A stretch of DNA of 53,577 bases from JAVBMP01 sp031552195. GTDB lineage: Bacteria; Desulfobacterota; Desulfovibrionia; Desulfovibrionales; Desulfovibrionaceae. The notes under the pieces are model-generated. The model was not told the origin of the DNA, ran no database searches, and worked only from the letters and a program-made list of their open reading frames with translations. Shown piece by piece: positions 35,341 through 43,302 of this stretch (position 1 is its first letter; the number at the start of each line of letters is the position of its first letter). The translations under genes were made by a program, and so were the position numbers. The DNA lies in contig JAVBMT010000030.1 of the NCBI GenBank assembly GCA_031552195.1, positions 1 through 53,577 of the forward strand, in the 5' to 3' direction.

Positions 35341-35789
35341 CGCTATTTGCGCCAATTTCCATTCCTTCTCTCCCTTATGCTGAATGAGGAACGGATAACA
35401 GGTGTTTTAGCGGCGCAAAAGATAGCCCATGAAAAGACTGTCCACAAAGACCTGATGTTCGCATTTTCCATGATAACTGGAATTGGCGTCCTGGCATCCA
35501 GCATGGGCGACGCGGACGATCAAGACGACCGGATAAGACATGGGGCTTTGCAGCCTCATAGGCCGTCAAGATACAGGAGGCATTCCACGCACGATGAAAC
35601 TTACGGTGCTGGACCGTGAATTCAAAATATATATCTTTGAAAAAGAGATTTCCACCCGCTCAATGATGGAGCAGGCGGCGCGCCCGCAGCCTGTTACGGG
35701 GCAAACCGGCCCTGGCAGCCGGTATATTCATAGCGCCATAAAAAAACAGCCGACGCCGCTCCAGATTTTTGCATGGATGCAAAAGAGAA
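35341..35789. other. 450-bp gene-poor stretch with a doubtful small ORF
   Basis: Between the dsr terminator and the flgE terminator no gene is clearly supported. A short ORF from ATG 35594 to 35848 begins MKLTVLDREFKIYIFEKEI and has AGGAGG at 35575-35580, but 13 bases away and it runs through the flgE terminator and across the flgE stop. The sequence before it (35350-35560) has no recognisable protein or structured RNA. It may hold a small gene or a decayed one. Confidence 0.35.
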
Positions 35790-35815
35790 GGCCGGACGCC
35801 CGCCAGCGTCCGGCC
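35790..35815 (-). terminator. Terminator of flgE
   Basis: A perfect 10-bp stem GGCCGGACGC/GCGTCCGGCC with a 6-base loop, located 30 bases after the flgE stop on the minus strand. T-rich sequence (TTCTCTTTT) follows on that strand, and a short T-rich tail follows on plus, so it may act both ways. Confidence 0.85.
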
Positions 35816-35844
35816 CTTTGTCTTACATGCGGAGCAAGTCTGTT

Positions 35845-37566
35845 TTAGCGCTTCATGTTGATAACGGTATCAAGCATGGTGTCTGTTGTTGTAATGGATT
35901 TGGAGTTGGCCTGGAAGCCGCGCTGTGTGGTGATCATCTGCACGAATTCGCGCGCCAGGTCGACGTTGGACTGTTCTATGGCGTTGGAATACACCATGCC
36001 GAGGCTGCCTGTTCCGGCCGCACCGCTGGCCGGGTCGCCGGATTCCCTGGTCTGCGAGAACAGGTTTCCGCCCTCCCGCTTCAGGTTGGTCTTGCTCGGA
36101 AAATCGTACAGGGTAATCTGAAACAGTTCCAGGGTCACGCCATTGGAATAGCGCCCGGAGAGCACGCCGTCAGTGCTCACGGTAATGCCCGTCAGTTCGC
36201 CGAAGGTATATCCGTTCTGCTTGGCGAAACGTTCGTAAAAAAGGTTGCCGTCACCCGCGAAACTGGTGCTGGTGGTGGCCTGGCGTTCGCCGCTCGCCCC
36301 TACGCCCATAAGCTGCGCGCCGTCTTTCCCTACGGCGTCGGCCGTTACGCTGGTCGCGCCGGTAGGCGAGGTCCACCAGGTTGATTTGTTGCGCATGCCA
36401 AGGTTAAGCTCAATCAGATAACCGCTGGTTTCCGGGTTGAGCGTGCCTGGTCCGGCCACGGTCGGGTTGGTGGACCAAATTTCACTGGCGTTCGGGCGCC
36501 CGCTGAAGTTCGGAGCCATCATCGGAAAACCGTTTGAAGACAACGGCGCTGCAACCCAGGTGGAGAGATCGTCCATATTCGCGGCGCTGGTCGGCACATA
36601 GGCGCTCTGGTCTATGATCTGCCCTTTGGTATCGAAAGTCAGGGTTCCCGTCATCAGAAGCCCTCGATGGCTTTTTCCCTCATCGGACATCTCGCCGTCA
36701 GGAAAAATACGCTGATCAAGGGTCGGGTCCATAGTGACCACATATTCCCAATACCGTTTGCCGGTATCAAGGTTGTTAACGTCGTTGGGCGCCGTCTGGT
36801 TGGTTACCTGGTCAAAGTATACGGTAAGCGAATGGGCGGTGCCGCCTTCGTCATAAACGGTAATCGTCTGTTGATAGGCGAAAGACTCCTGGCCCAAAGG
36901 CAGATGGTCAAGCTCGCCGGCGGCGTTTGGAGTGGTATCCCACTTCTCGAACATGCCGAAGAAGGGATTGGCCGCGCTGAGAGATTTGTCGGAAACCAGC
37001 ACGGAATCAAGGTTAACAGCCATGGTCACGTTATCGGTATGTTTGGGCGGGCAGCTGAAGTTTTCCAGCTTGACGTCCTGAGGCATGCCGGTGCCTTTGA
37101 TGCGCGAGTTGCTGTTATTGGCGATATTCGCGTTCATATTGGCGATGTTCAAACTTGAGCTTTCAATTCCCCAACCCTGCAATACATAGCCGTGGGGATC
37201 AACGAGGTAGCCTTCGCTGTCAAAGCGGAAGTTGCCGGCGCGGGTGTAATAGGCTTGCTCGCTCTGCTTAGGCACCACGCGGAAAAATCCGTTGCCGGAA
37301 ATGGCTATATCAGTGGCTTCGGTCGAGGTTTCAAAAGCGCCTTGGGAAAAATCGCCGAAAATAGCCCCTATGGTAACGCCGCGCCCAACCTGGGCCGGGC
37401 CGCCAAGGGCTGAAATATCCTGGTGCACGAAATCGGCGAAGTCCATGCGCGAGGCCTTGAAGCCCACCGTGTTCACGTTGGCGATGTTGTTGCCGATTAC
37501 GTTCATTTTTTCGCCGTGGGTCAAAAGACCGGATACGCTTGTCCACATGCTTGCAGTAAGACTCAT
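35845..37566 (-). CDS. flgE: Flagellar hook protein FlgE
   Basis: A 573-residue hook protein. The N-terminal domain shows SLTASMWTSVSGLLTHGEKMNVIGNNIANVNTVGFKASRMDFAD, and the C-terminal D0 helix ends SNVDLAREFVQMITTQRGFQANSKSITTTDTMLDTVIN. The middle has FlgE-type beta domains (RDDLQFAL-free, with YVVTMDPTLD and GQIIDQSAYVP). ATG 37566 is preferred over the ATG two codons upstream, because AGGAG then lies at a normal distance. FliK is upstream (37713-39350). A hook-cap gene flgD, expected between them, is absent. Confidence 0.95.
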   Translation of the reverse strand: MSLTASMWTSVSGLLTHGEKMNVIGNNIANVNTVGFKASRMDFADFVHQDISALGGPAQVGRGVTIGAIFGDFSQGAFETSTEATDIAISGNGFFRVVPKQSEQAYYTRAGNFRFDSEGYLVDPHGYVLQGWGIESSSLNIANMNANIANNSNSRIKGTGMPQDVKLENFSCPPKHTDNVTMAVNLDSVLVSDKSLSAANPFFGMFEKWDTTPNAAGELDHLPLGQESFAYQQTITVYDEGGTAHSLTVYFDQVTNQTAPNDVNNLDTGKRYWEYVVTMDPTLDQRIFPDGEMSDEGKSHRGLLMTGTLTFDTKGQIIDQSAYVPTSAANMDDLSTWVAAPLSSNGFPMMAPNFSGRPNASEIWSTNPTVAGPGTLNPETSGYLIELNLGMRNKSTWWTSPTGATSVTADAVGKDGAQLMGVGASGERQATTSTSFAGDGNLFYERFAKQNGYTFGELTGITVSTDGVLSGRYSNGVTLELFQITLYDFPSKTNLKREGGNLFSQTRESGDPASGAAGTGSLGMVYSNAIEQSNVDLAREFVQMITTQRGFQANSKSITTTDTMLDTVINMKR

Positions 37567-37712
37567 GATCATTCTCCTGTGCGGCGCCTTTTGGCGGTGA
37601 CGTCCGCTGTTTGTTTTCTTTACCCTCCGCTCTTGCGCGGCGGCTGCTTGGTTCCATCCTTGTTTTGTTTCACGGGAAGTTTATCGCCCGCTGAAACAGT
37701 TCCTTCCAGACA

Positions 37713-39350
37713 TCAGGCAACTACATGCAAACCCTGGTGGGAATTTGTTGCCCCTTGAAGGATATTTTGCACATTCCGGGCCAAAGATTCATCAGAATCG
37801 ACCCGCCCGCGCGAAAAACTGAAAAAGTTAACATTTTCGCGTAATTGTTCTTCTTTGGCCTGTTGTTCTTCCCGGCTATGAAGATTTTCACCGGGATTTT
37901 CCTGCAGCCTTGTTTCCACTTCAAGGCTGCTGACCTTGAACCCCTGATCTTCAAGGGTGGACTTCAGGGCGGCCAGCTGCTCCGCGATAACGCCTGTGGC
38001 TTCAGCATTTTCCGTGCGTATAACGGCCTTCAGTTCGCCCTTGTTCACGCTGAGGGTAAGCGAAAGATGGCCGAGTTCGGGCGGATCAAGCCTCATGGTA
38101 ATTTTGTGGGACCCGTCAATGGCATTTTGCAAAATTCCGCGTTCCACCTGGCTGAACAATTTTTCATAATAAGCCGGCATATTCGGAGCGCCGGTTGCGG
38201 AAGAGTCGGCAAAATTTGCCCGCCCGGAAGCGTTGTTCACCTGGCTGGCGATATCGTTAGCAAACACGGCGGACGGAATGACGACCTTCGGTTCGGCTTC
38301 GGCCTTGTTCAGGTTCTGCTTGCGCGGTTCCGCGCCTTGTTCCGCACCCTGAACCTTCTTCCCTTCCTTAGCCGCTTCGGCGCGTTTTTCGTGCCACTTG
38401 TCTTCAGCATAGCGGGCGTCACGCAGCAGGTCTTTGTTTTCGTTTTCAGTCATGGCCAGAAGGGTGGATTTACGCTGTGCGCTCTTATCTTCGTCTGTGC
38501 CGGTCGCGCTATCGCGCATCATTTTTTCAGACTGGTCGCTTCTTTTGCTGCCGCGCCTGTCGGCCACAGCTTCGAGGTTTTTGCGTTGCCTGGCCTTTTC
38601 CAACATCACCTGAATGGCGTCCTGGGCCTCAACGGCCATCTTGCCGCTGTTGACCGACAGAGAGGCAATTTCCTTGTTGGCCTTGGCAAGCACCGCGCTC
38701 ATTCCCTCAGAGTTGAGGCTCATGGAAGTTTTGTTCGCAAACATATGCATGATGCCTTCACGGGCGCCGGGCGAAACGTCCAAAGCTCGCAAAAGGGCGT
38801 TGCATTCATTGGGAAACAGGTCGATATTACCGTCTTTCTCACCCAATTTGGCATTTATCGCCTGCATTACACGACCGTTCCGGCCTTGTTCGGCCAGACC
38901 CAGCATATCGTTCGCCTCATCAGGCGTGAACCCGAGTTTTTGCATCAAAGACACAAAATCAAGCTGTTCCTGATCCGTAAGCCCTTCGCTCTTGCGGGCG
39001 GTTCCACGCATGGCGTTCAGCATCATGCCGACGGTGGTGTTGGCAGATTTTTCCTTCAAGCTTTTCAAATTTTCCAGCGCTTCCTCGGAAACGCCCTTTT
39101 CACGCAAGGCCTGCTCTATCACATTCATATCCGCTGTGGTGCAGGCGGAAAAATCATCCCTGGATGAACGGAATCCGGCCGGAACCCCTTGGGTTACGTC
39201 CTGATATTCCACCGCATTATCGAAAACATCGCGAAAAGAATGCCCCACCGTTTCCGCCGCCGCTTCAACGGCGTTTTGCGCCGCGGCGACGTAACCGCCG
39301 GCCGCTGTTCCGATAAGATCCGATGTGGTGCTGGTAGGCAAAAATTGCAT
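37713..39350 (-). CDS. fliK: FliK flagellar hook-length control protein
   Basis: The 545-residue protein has the FliK C-terminal hook-control domain at about 410-475, with KITMRLDPPELGHLSLTLSVNKGELKAVIRTENAEATGVIAEQLAALKSTLEDQGFKVSSLEVE following the family pattern (L-x-L-x-P-x-x-L-G). The long N-terminal part is Ala/Glu/Lys-rich and poorly conserved, as expected for a secreted ruler. GAGGAG precedes the start. It measures the hook and switches export specificity. After the stop (TGA at 37713-37715) the same frame continues with coding-like codons to a second stop 30 codons on, as noted in the findings. Confidence 0.88.
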   Translation of the reverse strand: MQFLPTSTTSDLIGTAAGGYVAAAQNAVEAAAETVGHSFRDVFDNAVEYQDVTQGVPAGFRSSRDDFSACTTADMNVIEQALREKGVSEEALENLKSLKEKSANTTVGMMLNAMRGTARKSEGLTDQEQLDFVSLMQKLGFTPDEANDMLGLAEQGRNGRVMQAINAKLGEKDGNIDLFPNECNALLRALDVSPGAREGIMHMFANKTSMSLNSEGMSAVLAKANKEIASLSVNSGKMAVEAQDAIQVMLEKARQRKNLEAVADRRGSKRSDQSEKMMRDSATGTDEDKSAQRKSTLLAMTENENKDLLRDARYAEDKWHEKRAEAAKEGKKVQGAEQGAEPRKQNLNKAEAEPKVVIPSAVFANDIASQVNNASGRANFADSSATGAPNMPAYYEKLFSQVERGILQNAIDGSHKITMRLDPPELGHLSLTLSVNKGELKAVIRTENAEATGVIAEQLAALKSTLEDQGFKVSSLEVETRLQENPGENLHSREEQQAKEEQLRENVNFFSFSRGRVDSDESLARNVQNILQGATNSHQGLHVVA

Positions 39351-39397
39351 GGCTTCTCTCCTCTGGCACTATATAATTCAAACGCCGTGCCAATTAA

Positions 39398-39430
39398 AAA
39401 CGCCCCCCCGCTTGATGCGGAGGGGCGTTT
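39398..39430 (-). terminator. Terminator of the 171-residue gene
   Basis: A 14-bp stem (39398-39411 and 39417-39430, one mismatch) surrounds a 5-base loop. On the minus strand it is followed by TTTTTAATT, so it is a good intrinsic terminator, 21 bases after the stop codon and upstream of fliK. Confidence 0.88.
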
Positions 39431-39451
39431 CACCGGTTGGGAAGGAATTCG

Positions 39452-39967
39452 TCAGCCAGGACAGACGTTCTGCTTGATCTCCTTCACCTGGAAGACCATG
39501 CTCAGATATTGCTCGCAGATACCGTTCACAATTTCCGTATAATCTTCCATGAAAGGAATAGCCTTCACAATGCCGCTTGCGGAAGGAACGTCAATCATGG
39601 AAACAAGCGTGTCGCAATTTTTGGACAGGGTAAAACGGATATGGGGCGCCTGATGGGTGATGCGGTGAATTTTCCTGTCATCGTTCAAGCGCGCGAACTC
39701 CGCCTTGTCTCTGTAGCTGAATTCATTGGTAATGGCGAACACCACCTGATCCTGGGCGGTGTCGGCGCAACAGGTAAGAATGTAAACATCGTAGCCTTCG
39801 GGCATCTCTGACGTTTCACGCTCTAAAACCGCTTTTATTTTCATCAGTTCCGCGTGCCCGGCGGCGTTGCCGCCGGCAATATCCGCCGAGCAGGTTGTGC
39901 ATTCGGCGATAATGTCTTCCTTTTGTTTATTGTAAGTCTGCAAATGTTTTTTAATGCTGAAAGCCAT
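39452..39967 (-). CDS. Conserved-looking 171-residue protein, function unknown
   Basis: A soluble protein that I cannot place in a family. Cys residues cluster in TTCSAD and YILTCCADTAQDQ. The N-terminal part is helical (FSIKKHLQTYNKQKEDIIAE) and the rest mixed. It has no signal peptide. It stands alone on the minus strand between the Grx-like gene and fliK, with its own terminator. A role in flagellar or redox control would be guesswork. Confidence 0.65.
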   Translation of the reverse strand: MAFSIKKHLQTYNKQKEDIIAECTTCSADIAGGNAAGHAELMKIKAVLERETSEMPEGYDVYILTCCADTAQDQVVFAITNEFSYRDKAEFARLNDDRKIHRITHQAPHIRFTLSKNCDTLVSMIDVPSASGIVKAIPFMEDYTEIVNGICEQYLSMVFQVKEIKQNVCPG

Positions 39968-40046
39968 AAGCGCCTCCTGGACAACCAGTTCCGATTAGTG
40001 TTGTTTTTCTGTTCCTACGAAACCCAATCAACCAAGCAATAACACT

Positions 40047-40883
40047 TCAAAAACCTTCCGCCTTATCGAAATCGGCGTTTACAAGATGATTGCGCATCTT
40101 GGAGCGATAAGCGAACAAAGCCGCACTTTCAAGTTTGGCAAGGCCCTCTACTTCTTCCGCGCCGATGTGTATGGCTATAGGAAGTTTCATATCTCCGCCA
40201 GCGTCAAGCAGCATTTGGGCGGCTTCTCCCGCCTGTTCCGGCTTAAGATAAGCCGCGCCTTCCGGCAAGGCAAGGGGTTTAAGTTCAAGGCGCATGTGGT
40301 GATTCTTATGGCTCCTGACTATTTTCAGGGTTTCCGCCAGATCCGCCTTGTCCATCTTCTGTCCGAACAGCGCTTCATATACGGAAGAAGGACCGTATAT
40401 ATTCAGCACAAGGCGCGCCACACTGCCGGAACCTACCAGCTTTTCAAGCAGATCCGGCCGTCTGCCGTCGCTTTGCATATGAACCTGGAGGCCGTTCGCA
40501 GCCAAATGCTTGATCAGGACAAGGAAATTTTCGTCCTGATCTTGCGGGCATTGCGAAACGTACAGCCCGGATATCCACCCGTGCAGAAGATCGCTGCGCG
40601 TCACGCAGCATTCAAGCTTATGCCCGGACAAAAAATAAGCCACCACTTCGCCGCTGCCCTGCCTGATCAATTTTGCGCCGTTTTCTTCGGTCTCCAGGAT
40701 GGGAAACTCCACCCCTTCCGGGTTGCGGTAAATGGCAGGGCGGTTGGTGCGGTAAAACAGGTTGAAAATCTCTTTATCCGCCTTAAAATCAAATGCCTGA
40801 TAAGAAATGCCGCGTTCCGCCATGAAGTTCTTGACGACGGCGCAACGCAGGCAGTTGGGGGCGGTATATAAAGTGTAGGCCAT
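40047..40883 (-). CDS. Glutaredoxin-like domain fused to a Cys-poor radical-SAM-like TIM barrel
   Basis: The 278-residue protein starts with a glutaredoxin-type fold (YTLYTAPNCLRCAVVKNFMAERGI; CxxC at residues 10-13 and a later cis-Pro-like RNPEGVEFP). The following 200 residues resemble the NrdG/PFL-activase barrel in pattern (GWISGLYVSQCPQDQDENFLVLIKHL, GPSSVYEALFGQKMDKADLAETLKIV, RLELKPLALPEG), but no CxxxCxxC for a radical-SAM cluster is present. It may be a degenerate barrel with a binding or redox role. It follows the arylsulfotransferase-like gene by 74 bases on the same strand, after a perfect hairpin, so they may form an operon. I would call the barrel relation probable but not proved. 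Confidence 0.6.
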   Translation of the reverse strand: MAYTLYTAPNCLRCAVVKNFMAERGISYQAFDFKADKEIFNLFYRTNRPAIYRNPEGVEFPILETEENGAKLIRQGSGEVVAYFLSGHKLECCVTRSDLLHGWISGLYVSQCPQDQDENFLVLIKHLAANGLQVHMQSDGRRPDLLEKLVGSGSVARLVLNIYGPSSVYEALFGQKMDKADLAETLKIVRSHKNHHMRLELKPLALPEGAAYLKPEQAGEAAQMLLDAGGDMKLPIAIHIGAEEVEGLAKLESAALFAYRSKMRNHLVNADFDKAEGF

Positions 40884-40918
40884 ATTATTTCCCTCCTCCG
40901 GCGCGACCGGCCGGAAAT

Positions 40919-40950
40919 CCCTCCCGGAGCGGCGCGCCGCTCCGGGAGGG
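40919..40950 (-). repeat. Perfect 15-bp hairpin between the AssT-like and Grx-like genes
   Basis: CCCTCCCGGAGCGGC (40919-40933) pairs with its exact complement (40936-40950) across a 2-base loop. On the minus strand it lies seven bases after the AssT-like stop, but is not followed by a T-run. It may be an mRNA stabiliser, processing site or partial terminator between the two genes. Confidence 0.6.
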
Positions 40951-40957
40951 AAGCATT

Positions 40958-42409
40958 CTATTCTTCCGTAACTCCCACGCAGTGCCCGCCGTCATTCCCG
41001 AAGCCAAGCGTTCCGGCAACGGACACTTCAGACTGCGGCCCGACCGCGCCTGCGCCCGGCATGCGGAAAGTGCGCACGTTAATCTTCTCGATAGGCGTTT
41101 CCTTCGGCTTGGCAAGCTGCGGAACCCACTCGTAAGGCACCCGATACGCACGGTAAACCATGTTCATATTCAGGCCACCCTTGCCCCAATAAGGAGAAAT
41201 ATATTCCCAGACGATTTCATAATCTTTGGTCACTTCAAACAGACGCCCGTCAGACCCCTCGGTTATCATCGTGTTGCCGTTAGGCAGGCGTTGCGCGCTG
41301 CTGATGAAGGGGCTGTAAAAACGGTTCGCGTCCATGGGAACAATAAACCCGGCCTCGGCCGGAGTGTATTTCCAGACCACTTCAAAGCTCACAGGGTTTA
41401 TTTCCAGAATGCGAGACCAGTCGCGCGTTGCGCATTTCACGCCGTGCGGAGCCGCGGGGTTGGGTGCGCCATAGCCGCCCCAGCCGCCGTTGTCGAATAT
41501 CAGGATATTGCCTTCGCCGGGAAGGCCGCGCGGGATCATGTGCGCATGGTGCTGGCCCACTATCCAGCCGATTTTTTTAAGTTCCGGGCTGGTATTGTAA
41601 AGTGGTCCGAGCTGCCAGACGACCTTGCCGGTTTTCTTGTCAAGAATGAGAATGATATTTGTTTCGCGCCCGTCAATTATTATATTTTCCGGGTGAAAAC
41701 GCTGGTCGCCCTGGTCGAACCATTTGTTCGGACCAAGCGCGGACATGGAGTTGACATGCATCCAGTCTCCGACTTCCGGGGCGTTGTCGATAAGGTTGCC
41801 GCCGCGCATGTTCGGGTCGCGCGCCATGGCGTTCCGCGCCTCTTCGGTAAAGCCCATTTCCTCCGCATGGTCACTGCACAGCCATTCCCAAATGATATCC
41901 CCTTCCCAGTTGACTTCATAGATTATGTCGTCAACCAGCATCTTTTCTGAAATATATTTGTTTTTGACGTTTTTATGGCAAAGCACCAAAGTGTTGCCGC
42001 CGTCCGTGCGCGGTTCCATGCCGGGAGCGTAGTAGCCGACCGGGTTGCCTTCACGTTGGAAATCATGGTGCTGGCGCGCCATCCATTGCGGTTTTTCACC
42101 AGGATCTTCAATAAATTCCGACCTGTTATATTCCCAGACCACGTTTCCGCTGAAGTCAACCTGCACCAGGTCAACCTGGTCTTGCAGGCCGAAGATGGGA
42201 TTGCGCACCCCGCGGCTGCCCATAACGTAGCCGCCGGGAAAAATTTTGTTCGGAAAGCCTTGCAGGTCTCTCCAGAGATGCACCTCATTGCCGTTCATAT
42301 CGATAAGCATCGCGCCCTGCCCGGCCGCCGGAAAGATCGTGTATCCGCTCCAGCATTTTTCCGGGTTGTAAATGGTCGCTCCGGTTGGATATATTGTAGG
42401 GTGTCCCAT
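40958..42409 (-). CDS. Arylsulfotransferase-like (ASST family) protein, cytosolic form
   Basis: The 483-residue beta-propeller protein has the ASST-domain pattern: LIDMNGNEVHLWRD, GGYVMGSRGV, QVDFSGNVVWEYNR, DIIYEVNWEGDIIWEW, VNSMSALG, GQHHAHMIPRG, NILIFDNGGWGGYG and ITEGSDGRLFEVT. ASST enzymes transfer sulfate from aryl sulfates to phenols. E. coli AssT is periplasmic, but this protein has no signal peptide. ATG 42409 is chosen over the in-frame ATG 42481 because GGAG lies 7 bases before it. The conserved catalytic His is probably in the GQHHAH motif. It sits next to a glutaredoxin-like gene, which is an unusual pairing. Confidence 0.82.
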   Translation of the reverse strand: MGHPTIYPTGATIYNPEKCWSGYTIFPAAGQGAMLIDMNGNEVHLWRDLQGFPNKIFPGGYVMGSRGVRNPIFGLQDQVDLVQVDFSGNVVWEYNRSEFIEDPGEKPQWMARQHHDFQREGNPVGYYAPGMEPRTDGGNTLVLCHKNVKNKYISEKMLVDDIIYEVNWEGDIIWEWLCSDHAEEMGFTEEARNAMARDPNMRGGNLIDNAPEVGDWMHVNSMSALGPNKWFDQGDQRFHPENIIIDGRETNIILILDKKTGKVVWQLGPLYNTSPELKKIGWIVGQHHAHMIPRGLPGEGNILIFDNGGWGGYGAPNPAAPHGVKCATRDWSRILEINPVSFEVVWKYTPAEAGFIVPMDANRFYSPFISSAQRLPNGNTMITEGSDGRLFEVTKDYEIVWEYISPYWGKGGLNMNMVYRAYRVPYEWVPQLAKPKETPIEKINVRTFRMPGAGAVGPQSEVSVAGTLGFGNDGGHCVGVTEE

Positions 42410-42449
42410 ATCTCTGCTCCAGGGTTTAGGTTCGCAAACCGGTTCTTTA

Positions 42450-42465
42450 TGTGCAATATTACACA
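42450..42465. promoter_or_regulatory. Candidate Crp/Fnr-type operator upstream of the AssT-like gene
   Basis: TGTGCAATATTACACA is an almost perfect palindrome (one pair mismatched) of the TGTG-N8-CACA type used by CRP/FNR-family regulators such as HcpR of Desulfovibrio. It ends 40 bases upstream of the chosen ATG, where a promoter should lie. Confidence 0.5.
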
Positions 42466-42475
42466 AGTATGCTTC

Positions 42476-42519
42476 AAACAATGTAGCTTTTTTAACATTT
42501 CAAAAAAATTACATTGTTT
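42476..42519. promoter_or_regulatory. 10-bp inverted repeat in the AssT-like/129-residue intergenic region
   Basis: AAACAATGTA (42476-42485) and TACATTGTTT (42510-42519) are exact complements, 24 bases apart in AT-rich DNA. The layout suits a two-site operator, a hairpin, or both. It lies between the divergent AssT-like and 129-residue genes. Confidence 0.5.
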
Positions 42520-42612
42520 TTCCGCGCCCAGCATGATGATACGCCGCAAATTCCGCTTTACTTACGGCTGCGCTTTAAGGTATCTAATCTTTTAATGTAA
42601 GGCGGAGGTGTC

Positions 42613-43002
42613 ATGGCTAAACATTCCACAGAGTGGTTCGGCCATTTTTTTTATTCCCCGGAGCTGAGCTATGAAGAGCTTCTGGAATATGAGGCCGGGC
42701 TGAAAGAAACCGTACAGGTCATTCTGGAAGGGGAACACGCGGAATTCATACACTTTGAGGCGGAAGGCGACAGCTTGCTGGCGCAATGTGTTTTTAGCGA
42801 TTTTACGGAAGACCTCTTTCACCGTGTCTGCGATTCCCTGGCCCAACACATCAAAAATACGGTTGAATGCAAAATACTCTGCGTTGACAAAACGCTTGCC
42901 AGCTTGCTTGTTTACAGCATTCGCGAAAATGCCTGGCAGGAATCCGGGCTTGACTTGCCGTCCGGCCCCATAGAAGTTTCGCTGCGCAACAACGCTGACT
43001 GA
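42613..43002 (+). CDS. Small acidic protein, function unknown, divergent from the AssT-like gene
   Basis: A soluble 129-residue protein with AAGGCGGAGG before the ATG. It is acidic, with no signal or membrane segment (STEWFGHFFYSPELSYEELLEYEAGL, then CVFSDFTEDLFHRVCDSLAQH). No family is recognised. It ends ten bases before tRNA-Leu, so it is probably part of the stable chromosome next to the island junction. Confidence 0.7.
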   Translation: MAKHSTEWFGHFFYSPELSYEELLEYEAGLKETVQVILEGEHAEFIHFEAEGDSLLAQCVFSDFTEDLFHRVCDSLAQHIKNTVECKILCVDKTLASLLVYSIRENAWQESGLDLPSGPIEVSLRNNAD

Positions 43003-43011
43003 ATTACACCC

Positions 43012-43098
43012 GCCCGGGTGGTGGAATTGGTAGACACAAGGGACTTAAAATCCCTGGGCCGAAAGGCTGTGCGGGTTCAAGTCCCGCTTCGGGCACCA
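43012..43098 (+). tRNA. tRNA-Leu (UAA anticodon)
   Basis: The 87-base gene has an acceptor stem GCCCGGG paired with TTCGGGC (two G-T pairs), discriminator A, encoded CCA at 43096-43098, D-arm sequence GGTAGAC, an anticodon loop CTTAAAA with anticodon TAA in an AGGGA/TCCCT stem, a variable arm (GGGCCGAAAGGCTG) as in class II tRNAs, and a T-arm with GTTCAAGTC. tRNA genes are preferred integration sites, and an AT-richer island follows directly. Confidence 0.97.
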
Positions 43099-43161
43099 GC
43101 AAACATAAGAAAATCCGACATCGACAAAGTTTTGTTGATGTCGGATTTTCTTATGTTTGCT
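43098..43161 (+). terminator. Perfect 25-bp hairpin after tRNA-Leu
   Basis: Bases 43098-43122 pair exactly with 43137-43161 around a 14-base loop. The stem begins at the last A of the tRNA CCA. It ends just before TATTTTGTG, so it can act as a strong terminator, though a stem this long is unusual. It lies at the island junction and could also be a leftover of the attachment site. Confidence 0.7.
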
Positions 43162-43164
43162 ATT

Positions 43165-43185
43165 TTGTGCCACTCTTGTGCCACT
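43165..43185 (+). repeat. Two direct copies of TTGTGCCACT
   Basis: TTGTGCCACT occurs at 43165-43174 and 43176-43185, one base apart, just after the tRNA hairpin. Short repeats of this kind are common as integrase arm sites. No further copy was seen in this window, so an attachment role is only suggested. Confidence 0.45.
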
Positions 43186-43302
43186 TTTTCATGACTTCCA
43201 AACAAGTAAGCTATGCACTATAAATATAACTAGCCAACCAGAGCTCGCAAACGAGCGGGGCGAACAGCGTAGAAAATCGCTACAATTGAAAGAGATAATT
43301 AT

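Noticed and set aside
35594..35848. Possible small protein MKLTVLDREFKIYIFEKEI... after the dsr operon
   Set aside because: The ribosome site is too far upstream, the frame runs through the flgE terminator and over the flgE stop, and no family is recognised. It is mentioned only as part of the gap.
37845..39167. Long plus-strand open frame antisense to fliK
   Set aside because: fliK has recognised motifs and a ribosome site. The plus-strand frame is hydrophobic low-complexity shadow sequence.
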